From the NCBI GenBank assembly GCA_051881635.1, contig JBJEQG010000009.1, forward strand, positions 1 to 29,333: a stretch of DNA of 29,333 nucleotides. The letters are read 5' to 3'. Below are positions 14,230 to 21,704 of the stretch, piece by piece. Origin of the DNA: JBJEQG01 sp051881635 (GTDB taxonomy: Bacteria; Bacillota; Clostridia; Oscillospirales; Acutalibacteraceae). Position 1 is the stretch's first letter, and each line of letters begins with the position of its first letter. A model generated the notes under the pieces. The model saw only the letters and a program-made list of their open reading frames with translations, made no database searches and was not told where the DNA came from. The position numbers and the translations under genes were made by a program.

Positions 14230-14247
14230 CGGTAAGCGGATTTTTTT
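14199..14247. terminator. Bidirectional terminator downstream of the LCP gene
   Basis: AATCCGCCTACCGTT pairs with AACGGTAAGCGGATT (one C/A mismatch), with A and T runs on either side. It ends the LCP gene on the minus strand, whose stop is at 14264, and would also end any plus-strand transcript from the repeat region. Confidence 0.85.
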
Positions 14248-14263
14248 GTTTTAGTGAAGTCTG

Positions 14264-15406
14264 TTAGCTTTTTACGGCGTCTTCATAAATATAAACGGCA
14301 ATTTTCTTGCGGAAGTCATACCAGTCATTTATAATGATACAATTCATCGTGTTTCCCCACATATCGGGAACATCGTCAAAACTGTAATCCGTCCCCAAAG
14401 CACTTCTTTCGGGAAAACTTGCCGACTCAACATCATAATTTAAATAAGTCATGACATCAACCGCAAGACTTGTAATCTCTGAGGTTTTGAGGTTTGTTGT
14501 AATCATCGGTCCGATTTGGTAAAGAATATTCAAAATCGTTGTCAATCCCGAATTTCTCATTTTTTCAAAGAGAATATCCATAACGGCTCTCTGACGCTGT
14601 GTTCTTGTAAAGTCGTCACCACTGCATATTCCGTCCTCTCCTCTGTTTCGGGCGTGCCATAATGCCTGCCGTCCGTTGAGGTGAACAACGCCTGCCGTAT
14701 TCGTCAATTCGTGTCGGGTTTCAACCTGTTTGTTTTTCCAGCACTGCCAGTTGATATAGTCAATCTCCTCGTCCGTCAATTCTATATCTATACCGCCGAG
14801 TGTATCTATAATCGCCGTAAAGCTGTTAAAGTCAACAATCGCATAACGGTCGATTTTTATGCCATAATTGTTTTGTATCGTTTGTACGGCAAGTTCCGCA
14901 CCGCCGAAAGCGTAAGCGTGTGCAAGTTTATTATTTTCATATTCCGGAACGGCAACATAAGTGTCACGCTGAAAAGACAGCATTTTTAATTTTTCGTGTC
15001 GGGTATCTATTGACAGGAGCATCATGGTATCCGTACGCCCGTATTCGTCCTGAGAGCGTCTGTCTGCACCAAACAGCATAATATTCAGTACCATTGGGTC
15101 ATTCAGCAAATCCCCGACATGAAGTTGGGGCTGTGGTACGGAAGTTTCGGAAGTTTCATTATTTTTTGAAGTTTCCGCACTGCTTTCCGGTTTTGAGGTT
15201 ATGTTCAACTCTTTATAGTTAATTCGTGCCAAAAAGCCGTGAACATAAAGTACGCCCGAACCGCATAAAATGAACACTACGGATAAAAATATGCCGACAA
15301 TATTAAGGACAATGCGTTTTTTGTTGTGTTGGATACGGGATTTTGATTTTTTGTTTTCACTTTTGGCAAAGTGAATTTCTCCGTTATCTTTTTTATTTTC
15401 AGACAT
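14264..15406 (-). CDS. LytR-CpsA-Psr (LCP) family cell-envelope glycopolymer ligase
   Basis: 380 residues. A basic cytoplasmic N-terminus (1-31) precedes one membrane segment (about 32-56), a Ser/Thr/Glu-rich linker (70-95) and an extracellular LCP domain (about 100-340). The core motifs LFGADRR (D115, R116), GRTDTMMLLSID (R124, D126), FQRDTYV and the later RNRGEDG and QRAVM segments are those of enzymes that transfer glycopolymers such as wall teichoic acid or capsule from lipid carriers to peptidoglycan. The start at 15406 follows GGGAGTGA. It is divergent from the YfhO/GT2 pair, which fits a shared role in envelope glycan assembly, although the pair has its own promoter. Its polymer cannot be inferred from this window. 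Confidence 0.93.
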   Translation of the reverse strand: MSENKKDNGEIHFAKSENKKSKSRIQHNKKRIVLNIVGIFLSVVFILCGSGVLYVHGFLARINYKELNITSKPESSAETSKNNETSETSVPQPQLHVGDLLNDPMVLNIMLFGADRRSQDEYGRTDTMMLLSIDTRHEKLKMLSFQRDTYVAVPEYENNKLAHAYAFGGAELAVQTIQNNYGIKIDRYAIVDFNSFTAIIDTLGGIDIELTDEEIDYINWQCWKNKQVETRHELTNTAGVVHLNGRQALWHARNRGEDGICSGDDFTRTQRQRAVMDILFEKMRNSGLTTILNILYQIGPMITTNLKTSEITSLAVDVMTYLNYDVESASFPERSALGTDYSFDDVPDMWGNTMNCIIINDWYDFRKKIAVYIYEDAVKS

Positions 15407-15452
15407 AAACTCACTCCCAATATTTTTATGACCGTTTTCATCTTATTTTTCT

Positions 15453-15481
15453 ATTATATAAAAGAGTTCTCCCATAATCAA
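15453..15481 (-). promoter_or_regulatory. Promoter of the LCP gene
   Basis: On the minus strand TTGATT (15476-15481), a 17-base spacer and a perfect TATAAT (15453-15458), about 47 bases before the start codon. Confidence 0.8.
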
Positions 15482-15633
15482 ACAAAAAATGACATTTTCT
15501 GAAAATTATGTAATCATTAACAGAAATACACCCACTGTTTCATCAGTAATTAGTTATTATCTTGCCCTCAGAAACAGATATACATTACAGTTTTTACTTT
15601 TCCAAAGTTATTATAGCTTTTTTGGGTGTAATA

Positions 15634-15642
15634 TGGTACAAT
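15634..15642 (+). promoter_or_regulatory. Extended -10 promoter of the yfhO-like/GT2 operon
   Basis: TGG followed by TACAAT (15637-15642), an extended -10. No good -35 is seen at 17 bases (TAGCTT). It lies about 64 bases before the start codon. Confidence 0.5.
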
Positions 15643-15705
15643 GATATGGAAAAATCGGACAGAATTTTTAAGTTTGTCACACTTAAAGCAATAGGAGGTT
15701 ATATG

Positions 15706-18291
15706 ATGACAAAGCACAAATACAATTTGCGTTTGGTCGGGTATAATAAAAATTATCCGCTCCTCACTTTCCTTTGGGGATTGGGGTTGGCATTTCTGCT
15801 GTTTTTGCCATTTATCATTTATAATGAGGGATATTTCTTTTTCTACGGTGACTTCAATGTACAGCAAATTCCCTTTTACCAAATGATTCATGACGCTATT
15901 CAAAACGGAAATCTCGGTTGGAATACAACCACTGATTTAGGTGCAAACATTGTAGGTTCATACAGTTTCTATATGTTCGGCAGTCCGTTTTTCTGGATTA
16001 CAATGCTGTTTCCGAGCGACGCCGTCCCCTATCTCATGGCTCCCATGCTTATGATTAAATTTGCATTGGCGTCAATGGGCGGTTATATTTTCCTCAGACG
16101 GTATGTCCGTAATCAGAATTATGCGGTATTTGGCGGTCTGCTATATGCCTTTTCGGGTTTCGGCATTTACAATATCTTCTTTAACCATTTCCACGAGGCT
16201 ATGGTTATTTTCCCGTTCATGCTGGCTGCTATGGACGAATTGATTTACAACAAACGCAAAGGCGTTATGGCTCTTGCCGTTTTCGCAAGCTGTGTAATGA
16301 ATTACTATTTCTTTGCCGGTCAGGCGGTTTTTGTCTTTATCTATTGGTGTGTGCGTATGGTTACGGGCAGTTACCGCATGAGTCTGAAAGATTTTCTCCG
16401 TTTGGCATTCGAGGTTATTATTGGTTTTGCCGCCGCTGCATTCATTTTCTTCCCGACAGCTTTGGCGGTTATGCAAAATTCCCGTGTATCAAATGCTCCT
16501 TCCGGTTGGAATGGTTTAACTTATTCAAGCGAACAGCGTTACTGGCACATTTTGATTTCCATGTTTTTCCCTCCCGATATGCCCGCCTATGCGAACTTTA
16601 CACCCGATTCCAACGCAAAATGGGCGTCTGTTGCGGCATGGTTGCCGTTGTTCTCAATGGTTGGCGTATTCGCTTTTGCAAAGTTGAAAAAGCACAAATG
16701 GCTGCGTTACTTTATCCCAATGCTGATTGTTTTTGCCTTTGTGCCTGTTCTCAACTCCATGTTCCAGCTCCTTAACATCACTTACTATGCCCGTTGGTTC
16801 TATATGCTGACTCTGATGTTTGCTTTGGCTACTGTTATAACCATTGACAGTGAGGAAGCGGATTTTCGTGGCAGCTTACAGCTGACCGCCATTATTACGG
16901 TCGGCATAACAATTCTTATCGGTTTCTCCCCCACAAAGAACAGTGACGGTGAAACCACTTATGGCTTGATGAAATATCCTGACCGTTTTTGGATTTGGGT
17001 AGCGATTGCCGCCATAAGCCTTATTTTGCTGACGATTGCTTTGCAATTCTTTTACAACAAGAAAAAAGTGTTCATTCGGCTTGTTTCCGTTTTCCTTTCC
17101 ATTGTCATTGTCGGTTATTCATGGGTTTTGGTTGGTGCCGGTGTTTTCAACGCCAACTACAAAAAGGACTTTATCATTAACGCCGCACTTCATTCCGATG
17201 AGGAAACTGCCATGAGCGATATTCAAGATGTGCGTTCCGACTTCTATTCGACAATGGATAATATGGGTATGTTCTGGCAAATTCCCACAATACAGGCATT
17301 CCAAAGTATTGTTCCCGGTTCGGTTATGGATTTCTATAAATCCGTTGGTGTTGAACGAAGTGTCGCTTCCCGTCCCGAAACGGATTATTACGGTTTAAGA
17401 AGTCTGCTGTCCGTCAAGTACCTTTTCGATTACAAAAATGACAGCAAGTCATTCAGAAACAGTGCAGGTGAAACGGAAATGCCCGCATGGAATTTATATA
17501 AGGAAACCGATGAATACTATATCTATGAAAACGCCAATTATATTCCCTACGGTTTCACATACGAGGACTATATCACTGAGGAACAATATAATGCCTCCGT
17601 TGAATACAACCGCCATTTGCTATTGCTTAAAGCGATTGTCCTTACAGATGAACAGGCGAAAAAGTACGGCGATATTCTGACGCACAGAAAAAGAACTTCC
17701 GAATATGCCTTTACAAAGGCACAGTATGACAAGGACTGTGAAAACCGCAAATATAATACCTGTACGCCGCTCCAATGGGAACACAGCGGTTTCACAAGCA
17801 CCTTTACGACAACATTTACCGCACAGGACAGTGACGAACTTGTATTTTTCAGTATTCCGTATGAAAGCGGCTGGTCGGCAACCGTCAACGGAAAACCCGT
17901 TGAAATCGAAAAGGTAAATGTCGGCTTTATGGCGGTGCGTGTTCCCGCAAACAAAAAAAGCACAATCTGCTTTACCTATACAACACCTGGATTGTTCACA
18001 GGCGTGATTATATCGCTCATTTCCTTTGTTCTGTTTGCGGTTTATATGATTTTCGTGCGTGTTAAGCCCCGTAAAAAGCAATATGCTTTTGATGATGTAA
18101 ACGGAAATGCCACACTGTATTTTGATGAACCGAAAGAAACACCCGTTACGGAAACAGATACGGTTTTCCCCACAGACGAAATGGTTGATTATCCCGACAC
18201 TGAGGACGATTTTGAGGACGATATTGAAAACGACAGTATCAAAGACGGTTTCGACAGTGATGACGGAGAGAACCGCCGCACAAGGCTCTGA
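15706..18291 (+). CDS. YfhO family GT-C type membrane glycosyltransferase
   Basis: 861 residues from ATG 15706 (GGAGG at 15694-15698 gives seven bases of spacing; the adjacent ATG at 15703 is the alternative). An N-terminal half with about a dozen membrane segments carries the YfhO landmark early loop FFYGDFNVQQIPFYQMIHDA, whose acidic residues probably bind the lipid-linked sugar; a large extracellular domain (about 490-770) contains GWSATVNGKPVEIEKVN; a last membrane segment and an acidic cytoplasmic tail (DDFEDDIEND) follow. In B. subtilis YfhO works with the GT2 enzyme CsbB to add sugar to lipoteichoic acid. The next gene, 18 bases downstream, is such a GT2, supporting the same kind of role here. 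The acceptor polymer is unknown. Confidence 0.88.
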   Translation: MTKHKYNLRLVGYNKNYPLLTFLWGLGLAFLLFLPFIIYNEGYFFFYGDFNVQQIPFYQMIHDAIQNGNLGWNTTTDLGANIVGSYSFYMFGSPFFWITMLFPSDAVPYLMAPMLMIKFALASMGGYIFLRRYVRNQNYAVFGGLLYAFSGFGIYNIFFNHFHEAMVIFPFMLAAMDELIYNKRKGVMALAVFASCVMNYYFFAGQAVFVFIYWCVRMVTGSYRMSLKDFLRLAFEVIIGFAAAAFIFFPTALAVMQNSRVSNAPSGWNGLTYSSEQRYWHILISMFFPPDMPAYANFTPDSNAKWASVAAWLPLFSMVGVFAFAKLKKHKWLRYFIPMLIVFAFVPVLNSMFQLLNITYYARWFYMLTLMFALATVITIDSEEADFRGSLQLTAIITVGITILIGFSPTKNSDGETTYGLMKYPDRFWIWVAIAAISLILLTIALQFFYNKKKVFIRLVSVFLSIVIVGYSWVLVGAGVFNANYKKDFIINAALHSDEETAMSDIQDVRSDFYSTMDNMGMFWQIPTIQAFQSIVPGSVMDFYKSVGVERSVASRPETDYYGLRSLLSVKYLFDYKNDSKSFRNSAGETEMPAWNLYKETDEYYIYENANYIPYGFTYEDYITEEQYNASVEYNRHLLLLKAIVLTDEQAKKYGDILTHRKRTSEYAFTKAQYDKDCENRKYNTCTPLQWEHSGFTSTFTTTFTAQDSDELVFFSIPYESGWSATVNGKPVEIEKVNVGFMAVRVPANKKSTICFTYTTPGLFTGVIISLISFVLFAVYMIFVRVKPRKKQYAFDDVNGNATLYFDEPKETPVTETDTVFPTDEMVDYPDTEDDFEDDIENDSIKDGFDSDDGENRRTRL

Positions 18292-18309
18292 ACCTGATGG
18301 AGGTTAAAA

Positions 18310-19254
18310 ATGCCGAAAGTTTATTTTGTTATTCCATGTTATAATGAGGAAGATGTTTTGCCTGAAACCGTCAAGCGGCTGACGGCAAAACTCAATTCCC
18401 TTATTGAAAGCGGTTTGGCAGACGAAAACAGCCGTATGATTTTTGTTGATGACGGCAGTAAAGACAAAACATGGTCGCTTATTTCCCAATTCAGCACCGA
18501 AAACACCTATGTTACGGGCGTTAAGCTCGCCCACAATCGTGGACACCAAAACGCTTTACTTTGCGGTCTGAATGAGGCATTAAACAACGGCTGTGATTGT
18601 GCAATTTCATTAGACGCAGATTTGCAGGACGATATTGAGGTTTTGGACCAATTCATAGAAAAGTACAATGAAGGTTGCGAGGTTGTTTACGGTGTTCGCA
18701 ACAGCCGCAAAAAAGATACATTTTTCAAGCGAACAACCGCACAAGGCTATTACAAATTCATGAAAATGCTCGGCGTTGATATTGTTTACAATCATGCCGA
18801 TTACCGTCTTATGGGCAGTAAAGCATTAGCGGCACTGAACGATTACAGCGAGGTTAACTTATTTTTGCGTGGCATTGTACCGCTGATTGGTTTCCGCAGT
18901 GATTATGTTTATTATGAACGGCATGAACGCTTTGCGGGCGAGTCGAAATATCCGCTCAAAAAGATGATTGCCTTTGCCACAGACGGCATTACATCATTCA
19001 GCGTTAAGCCACTCAAAATCATATCCAATCTTGGCATTATCATTTCAATTCTGAGTCTTGTCGGTTTGCTTTACGCACTGATTTCTTATTTTTGCGGTTT
19101 CGCAGTCAGTGGCTGGACGACAATTATTTGTTCGATATGGCTTTTGGGCGGTCTGCAAATGCTCTGCTTAGGTGTTGTTGGCACATACATCGGCAAAATT
19201 TACAGCGAAGTCAAGCACCGTCCCCGTTACCTTATAGAAACACGCACCAAATAG
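18310..19254 (+). CDS. GT2 polyprenyl-phosphate glycosyltransferase (CsbB/GtrB/DPM1-like)
   Basis: 314 residues. The cytoplasmic GT-A domain has VIPCYNEED at residues 8-15, FVDDGSKD (45-52), the NRGHQNA segment and the metal-binding SLDADLQDD with D102 and D104. A cytoplasmic linker contains RFAGESKYPLKKM, typical of the DPM1/GtrB group, and two C-terminal membrane hairpin segments follow (about 232-256 and 266-292). The family charges undecaprenyl phosphate with a sugar from a nucleotide donor; the lipid-sugar is flipped and used outside by a GT-C enzyme, here most likely the upstream YfhO-like protein. GGAGG at 18299-18303 precedes the ATG by six bases. The sugar (glucose, GlcNAc or other) cannot be read from the sequence. 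Confidence 0.92.
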   Translation: MPKVYFVIPCYNEEDVLPETVKRLTAKLNSLIESGLADENSRMIFVDDGSKDKTWSLISQFSTENTYVTGVKLAHNRGHQNALLCGLNEALNNGCDCAISLDADLQDDIEVLDQFIEKYNEGCEVVYGVRNSRKKDTFFKRTTAQGYYKFMKMLGVDIVYNHADYRLMGSKALAALNDYSEVNLFLRGIVPLIGFRSDYVYYERHERFAGESKYPLKKMIAFATDGITSFSVKPLKIISNLGIIISILSLVGLLYALISYFCGFAVSGWTTIICSIWLLGGLQMLCLGVVGTYIGKIYSEVKHRPRYLIETRTK

Positions 19255-19331
19255 GCAGGGCGTTGCCCCGCACCCCACAAGGGGCTTTGCCCCTTGACCC
19301 CACCAAAGGGTTTAAAACCCTTTGGAAACCC
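19255..19331. repeat. GC-rich dispersed palindromic repeat, copy 2
   Basis: It begins right after the GT2 stop. It holds a stem-loop at 19279-19295 (AAGGGGC/GCCCCTT, loop TTT) and a 23-base perfect palindrome at 19303-19325 (CCAAAGGGTTT with one central base). It is related in reverse orientation to 8310-8394. The strong hairpins could also stop the GT2 transcript, but no T run follows. Confidence 0.8.
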
Positions 19332-19409
19332 AGCTTTTGGGGATTAACATTATTTATAGCAAATTGTATGTCGGGATATTCGACCGACTTGCCGTAAGGA
19401 GGTTTTTTT

Positions 19410-20762
19410 GTGGATATTTTGAGATATAAAGATGAAATGATGAGGGATTTGGATTGTCTGCTGAGAATTAAAAGCGTTTCGGCAGACAGGACGGCAACAA
19501 CACAAGCGTTAGAATTTGTGCTGAACCGTGCCAAAGAAATGGGCTTTGAAACAAAAAATGTTCAGAATACGGCAGGTCATATTCAGTTTGGAACAAAAGG
19601 TAAACTTGTCGGTATTTTGACACACCTTGATGTTGTTCCGGCCGGTGAGGGTTGGAGCGTTGAACCGTTTGCACTGACGAGAAAAAACGGACGGCTTTAC
19701 GGGCGTGGTATCGTTGACGACAAAGGCAGTGCCATTGTCGCTCTCTATGCATTGAAAACGCTCAAAGACAGCGGTGTTGAACCAAAATGCCGTATTCGTC
19801 TTATTCTCGGCACTTCCGAAGAAGTCGGCATGACGGATATGGAAACATATTTTGCAAGTGAGGAACGCCCCGATATGGCATTTACACCCGATGCCGAATA
19901 CGGGATTTGCCATTGTGAAAAGGGCATTTTACAGTTAGAGGTTTCCTCACGCCGTCATGACGGCACAATCCTTAACGAATTTCGCTCAGGCAACGCCGTT
20001 AATGCCGTTTCAAGTAAAGCCTATGCTTTGATTGACTGCACCGAAAATGAAGAAAATCAAATGAGAAGAATTGCCGACGCAAAAGTTGGCACTTACGATT
20101 TTTCATATACGATTGAGGGCGTCAAGGTTATGGCTCACGGCACAGCCGCACACGGCTCCACTCCTGAATTGGGCGTTAATGCCGGTTTACAGCTTTTGCG
20201 TATTCTCTCGACAAATTTCGGTCAGACCGTTTTGGGCAGTCTTTGCAGTTTTCTTGACGATGCGATTGGCTTGGAAACGGACGGCCGTTCTTTGGGCATT
20301 TCGTGTCACGATGAACCCTCAGGGGCATTGACCGTTTGTGTCGGCATGATTGACATTGACAATTCCGTATCGAAAGCAACCATAGATATTCGCTATCCCG
20401 TAACGGCAGACAGTTCCGAAATCTTGAAGAAAATCCGTGAAAGGGCAGCCTATGACGGTTTAAAGGTTACGGTACTTCACCATGATGAACCGCTCTATCT
20501 TCCCAAAGAACACCCTGTAATTCAGATTTTGAACAATGCTTATCGTGATGTTATGGGAAAAGACGCCGTAATTTATTCAACAGGCGGCGGCACTTATGCC
20601 CGTACACTGAATAATTGTGGTGTTGCGTTTGGACCTATATTTGAGGGGGACGATTGCCGTATTCATAACACTGATGAAAGCATTGACGAAAACAATTTCA
20701 TGCTCCACGCAAAAATCTGTCTTGCGGCAGTTCAACGCTTTGCTTTGGGAGATACACCATGA
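19410..20762 (+). CDS. M20 family metallopeptidase (PepV/Sapep-type dipeptidase)
   Basis: 450-residue cytoplasmic zinc peptidase, most like the M20 dipeptidases that cut dipeptides such as Xaa-His or beta-Ala-X for amino-acid supply. Visible metal and catalytic positions are THLDVVPAG (H72, D74), GRGIVDDKGS (D103), the catalytic Glu pair in GTSEEVG (E137, E138), FTPDAEYG (D161) and the late ligand in CRIHNTDES (H419). The inserted dimerization/lid domain lies at about 180-330. The start is GTG at 19410 with AAGGAGG at 19396-19402, seven bases away. The stop overlaps the next gene by ATGA, so the two are translationally coupled. Confidence 0.9.
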   Translation: MDILRYKDEMMRDLDCLLRIKSVSADRTATTQALEFVLNRAKEMGFETKNVQNTAGHIQFGTKGKLVGILTHLDVVPAGEGWSVEPFALTRKNGRLYGRGIVDDKGSAIVALYALKTLKDSGVEPKCRIRLILGTSEEVGMTDMETYFASEERPDMAFTPDAEYGICHCEKGILQLEVSSRRHDGTILNEFRSGNAVNAVSSKAYALIDCTENEENQMRRIADAKVGTYDFSYTIEGVKVMAHGTAAHGSTPELGVNAGLQLLRILSTNFGQTVLGSLCSFLDDAIGLETDGRSLGISCHDEPSGALTVCVGMIDIDNSVSKATIDIRYPVTADSSEILKKIRERAAYDGLKVTVLHHDEPLYLPKEHPVIQILNNAYRDVMGKDAVIYSTGGGTYARTLNNCGVAFGPIFEGDDCRIHNTDESIDENNFMLHAKICLAAVQRFALGDTP

Positions 20763-21559
20763 CCGCCGAAAATAAAATCCTCTATGAAAGCCGTTACAGG
20801 CTTAAATCGCAAAGTTTTCTCCCCATGATTGCCACGCTTTTTGTAATAGCGTCAGGCATGGCTGCTATTTTTCTTTTGGATAAAATACTTTGCCGACTTG
20901 CCGGTTGCGTTATTTTCAGTGAAACCTTTTGGGAATATACGGGGCAGGTCGATTTACAAACACCTGACGGCATAACCTACAACATCGCCGTTTGCGTTAT
21001 TCATACGCTTATGGTTTTTCTCCTGATTTTCCTCCGTCCGTTTTATACCTCTTTACGCCGTACCGCTTTTCTCAACGCAAGGGGACATATAACGGACAGC
21101 CGAAGTGTATTGTCATGTGTTCTTTCGCATGAACGGTTTATCTGTTCCGTACATTTGGGATTTAATATTGCTCTCCGTATGCTGAGTTTTTTGGTTTTGT
21201 CGCTCCTCCCCGCAATCGCCTGTCTGCTTATCGGCAACAGTCAAAACAATGAATATATTTGGCTTATTGGAATTGTTCTGACAATTTTGGGATTTTTCGG
21301 CACAGCTCTTTTCGGTTTACGCTATTGTTTTGCGGACTACTTCACCTTTATGGGAGAACTGAACCCCGATAAGGCTCTCAAAAAATCCGTATGGCTTTTT
21401 AAATCAAACCGCAAATCCGTTTACCGTCTTTTCGGCAGTCTGTGGGGATATATTCTTCTCACGCTGCTTATTCTTCCCGCTCCATGGACACTGACATATA
21501 TTGAACAGACGATTGCCGTCTGCACCAAATGGAAAATGAAACTGATACACAATTCATAA
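20759..21559 (+). CDS. Polytopic membrane protein of unknown function
   Basis: 266 residues starting inside the stop of the M20 gene (ATGA overlap), so almost certainly expressed with it. Hydrophobic segments lie at about 22-45, 76-93, 132-160, 166-192 and 222-246. A soluble loop after the first segment contains FWEYTGQVDLQTPDGI, and a basic, Ser/Arg-rich region (about 95-125) precedes the third. The third to fifth segments, with LNPDKALKKSVWLFKSN between the fourth and fifth, recall the general layout of DUF975-like proteins, but I do not recognise the family with confidence. No transporter or enzyme motif is visible. Confidence 0.7.
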   Translation: MTAENKILYESRYRLKSQSFLPMIATLFVIASGMAAIFLLDKILCRLAGCVIFSETFWEYTGQVDLQTPDGITYNIAVCVIHTLMVFLLIFLRPFYTSLRRTAFLNARGHITDSRSVLSCVLSHERFICSVHLGFNIALRMLSFLVLSLLPAIACLLIGNSQNNEYIWLIGIVLTILGFFGTALFGLRYCFADYFTFMGELNPDKALKKSVWLFKSNRKSVYRLFGSLWGYILLTLLILPAPWTLTYIEQTIAVCTKWKMKLIHNS

Positions 21560-21573
21560 TTGCAAAAAGAAAA

Positions 21574-21600
21574 AACCGTCCGAACAAAATTCGGGCGGTT
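21574..21600 (-). terminator. Terminator of the ppk transcript
   Basis: AACCGTCCGAA (21574-21584) pairs with TTCGGGCGGTT (21590-21600). Read on the minus strand it is followed by TTTTCTTTTTGC, a good U-tract; on the plus strand no T run follows. It therefore serves ppk, whose stop is 105 bases upstream, and sits immediately after the plus-strand membrane gene. Confidence 0.75.
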
Positions 21601-21704
21601 CTTCCTAATAAGACATTTTCTCCAATTTACATTAAGGAGTAGTCATATACTACCATATATTTTTTTACTTGTCAACAGGGAAACTGAAATTTCCGTCAAC
21701 ATCA

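Noticed and set aside
21631..21660. AAGGAG followed by a GTAGT-CATAT-ACTAC hairpin between the unknown membrane protein and ppk
   Set aside because: No start codon at proper spacing and no ORF; the short stem could be chance in AT-rich sequence.
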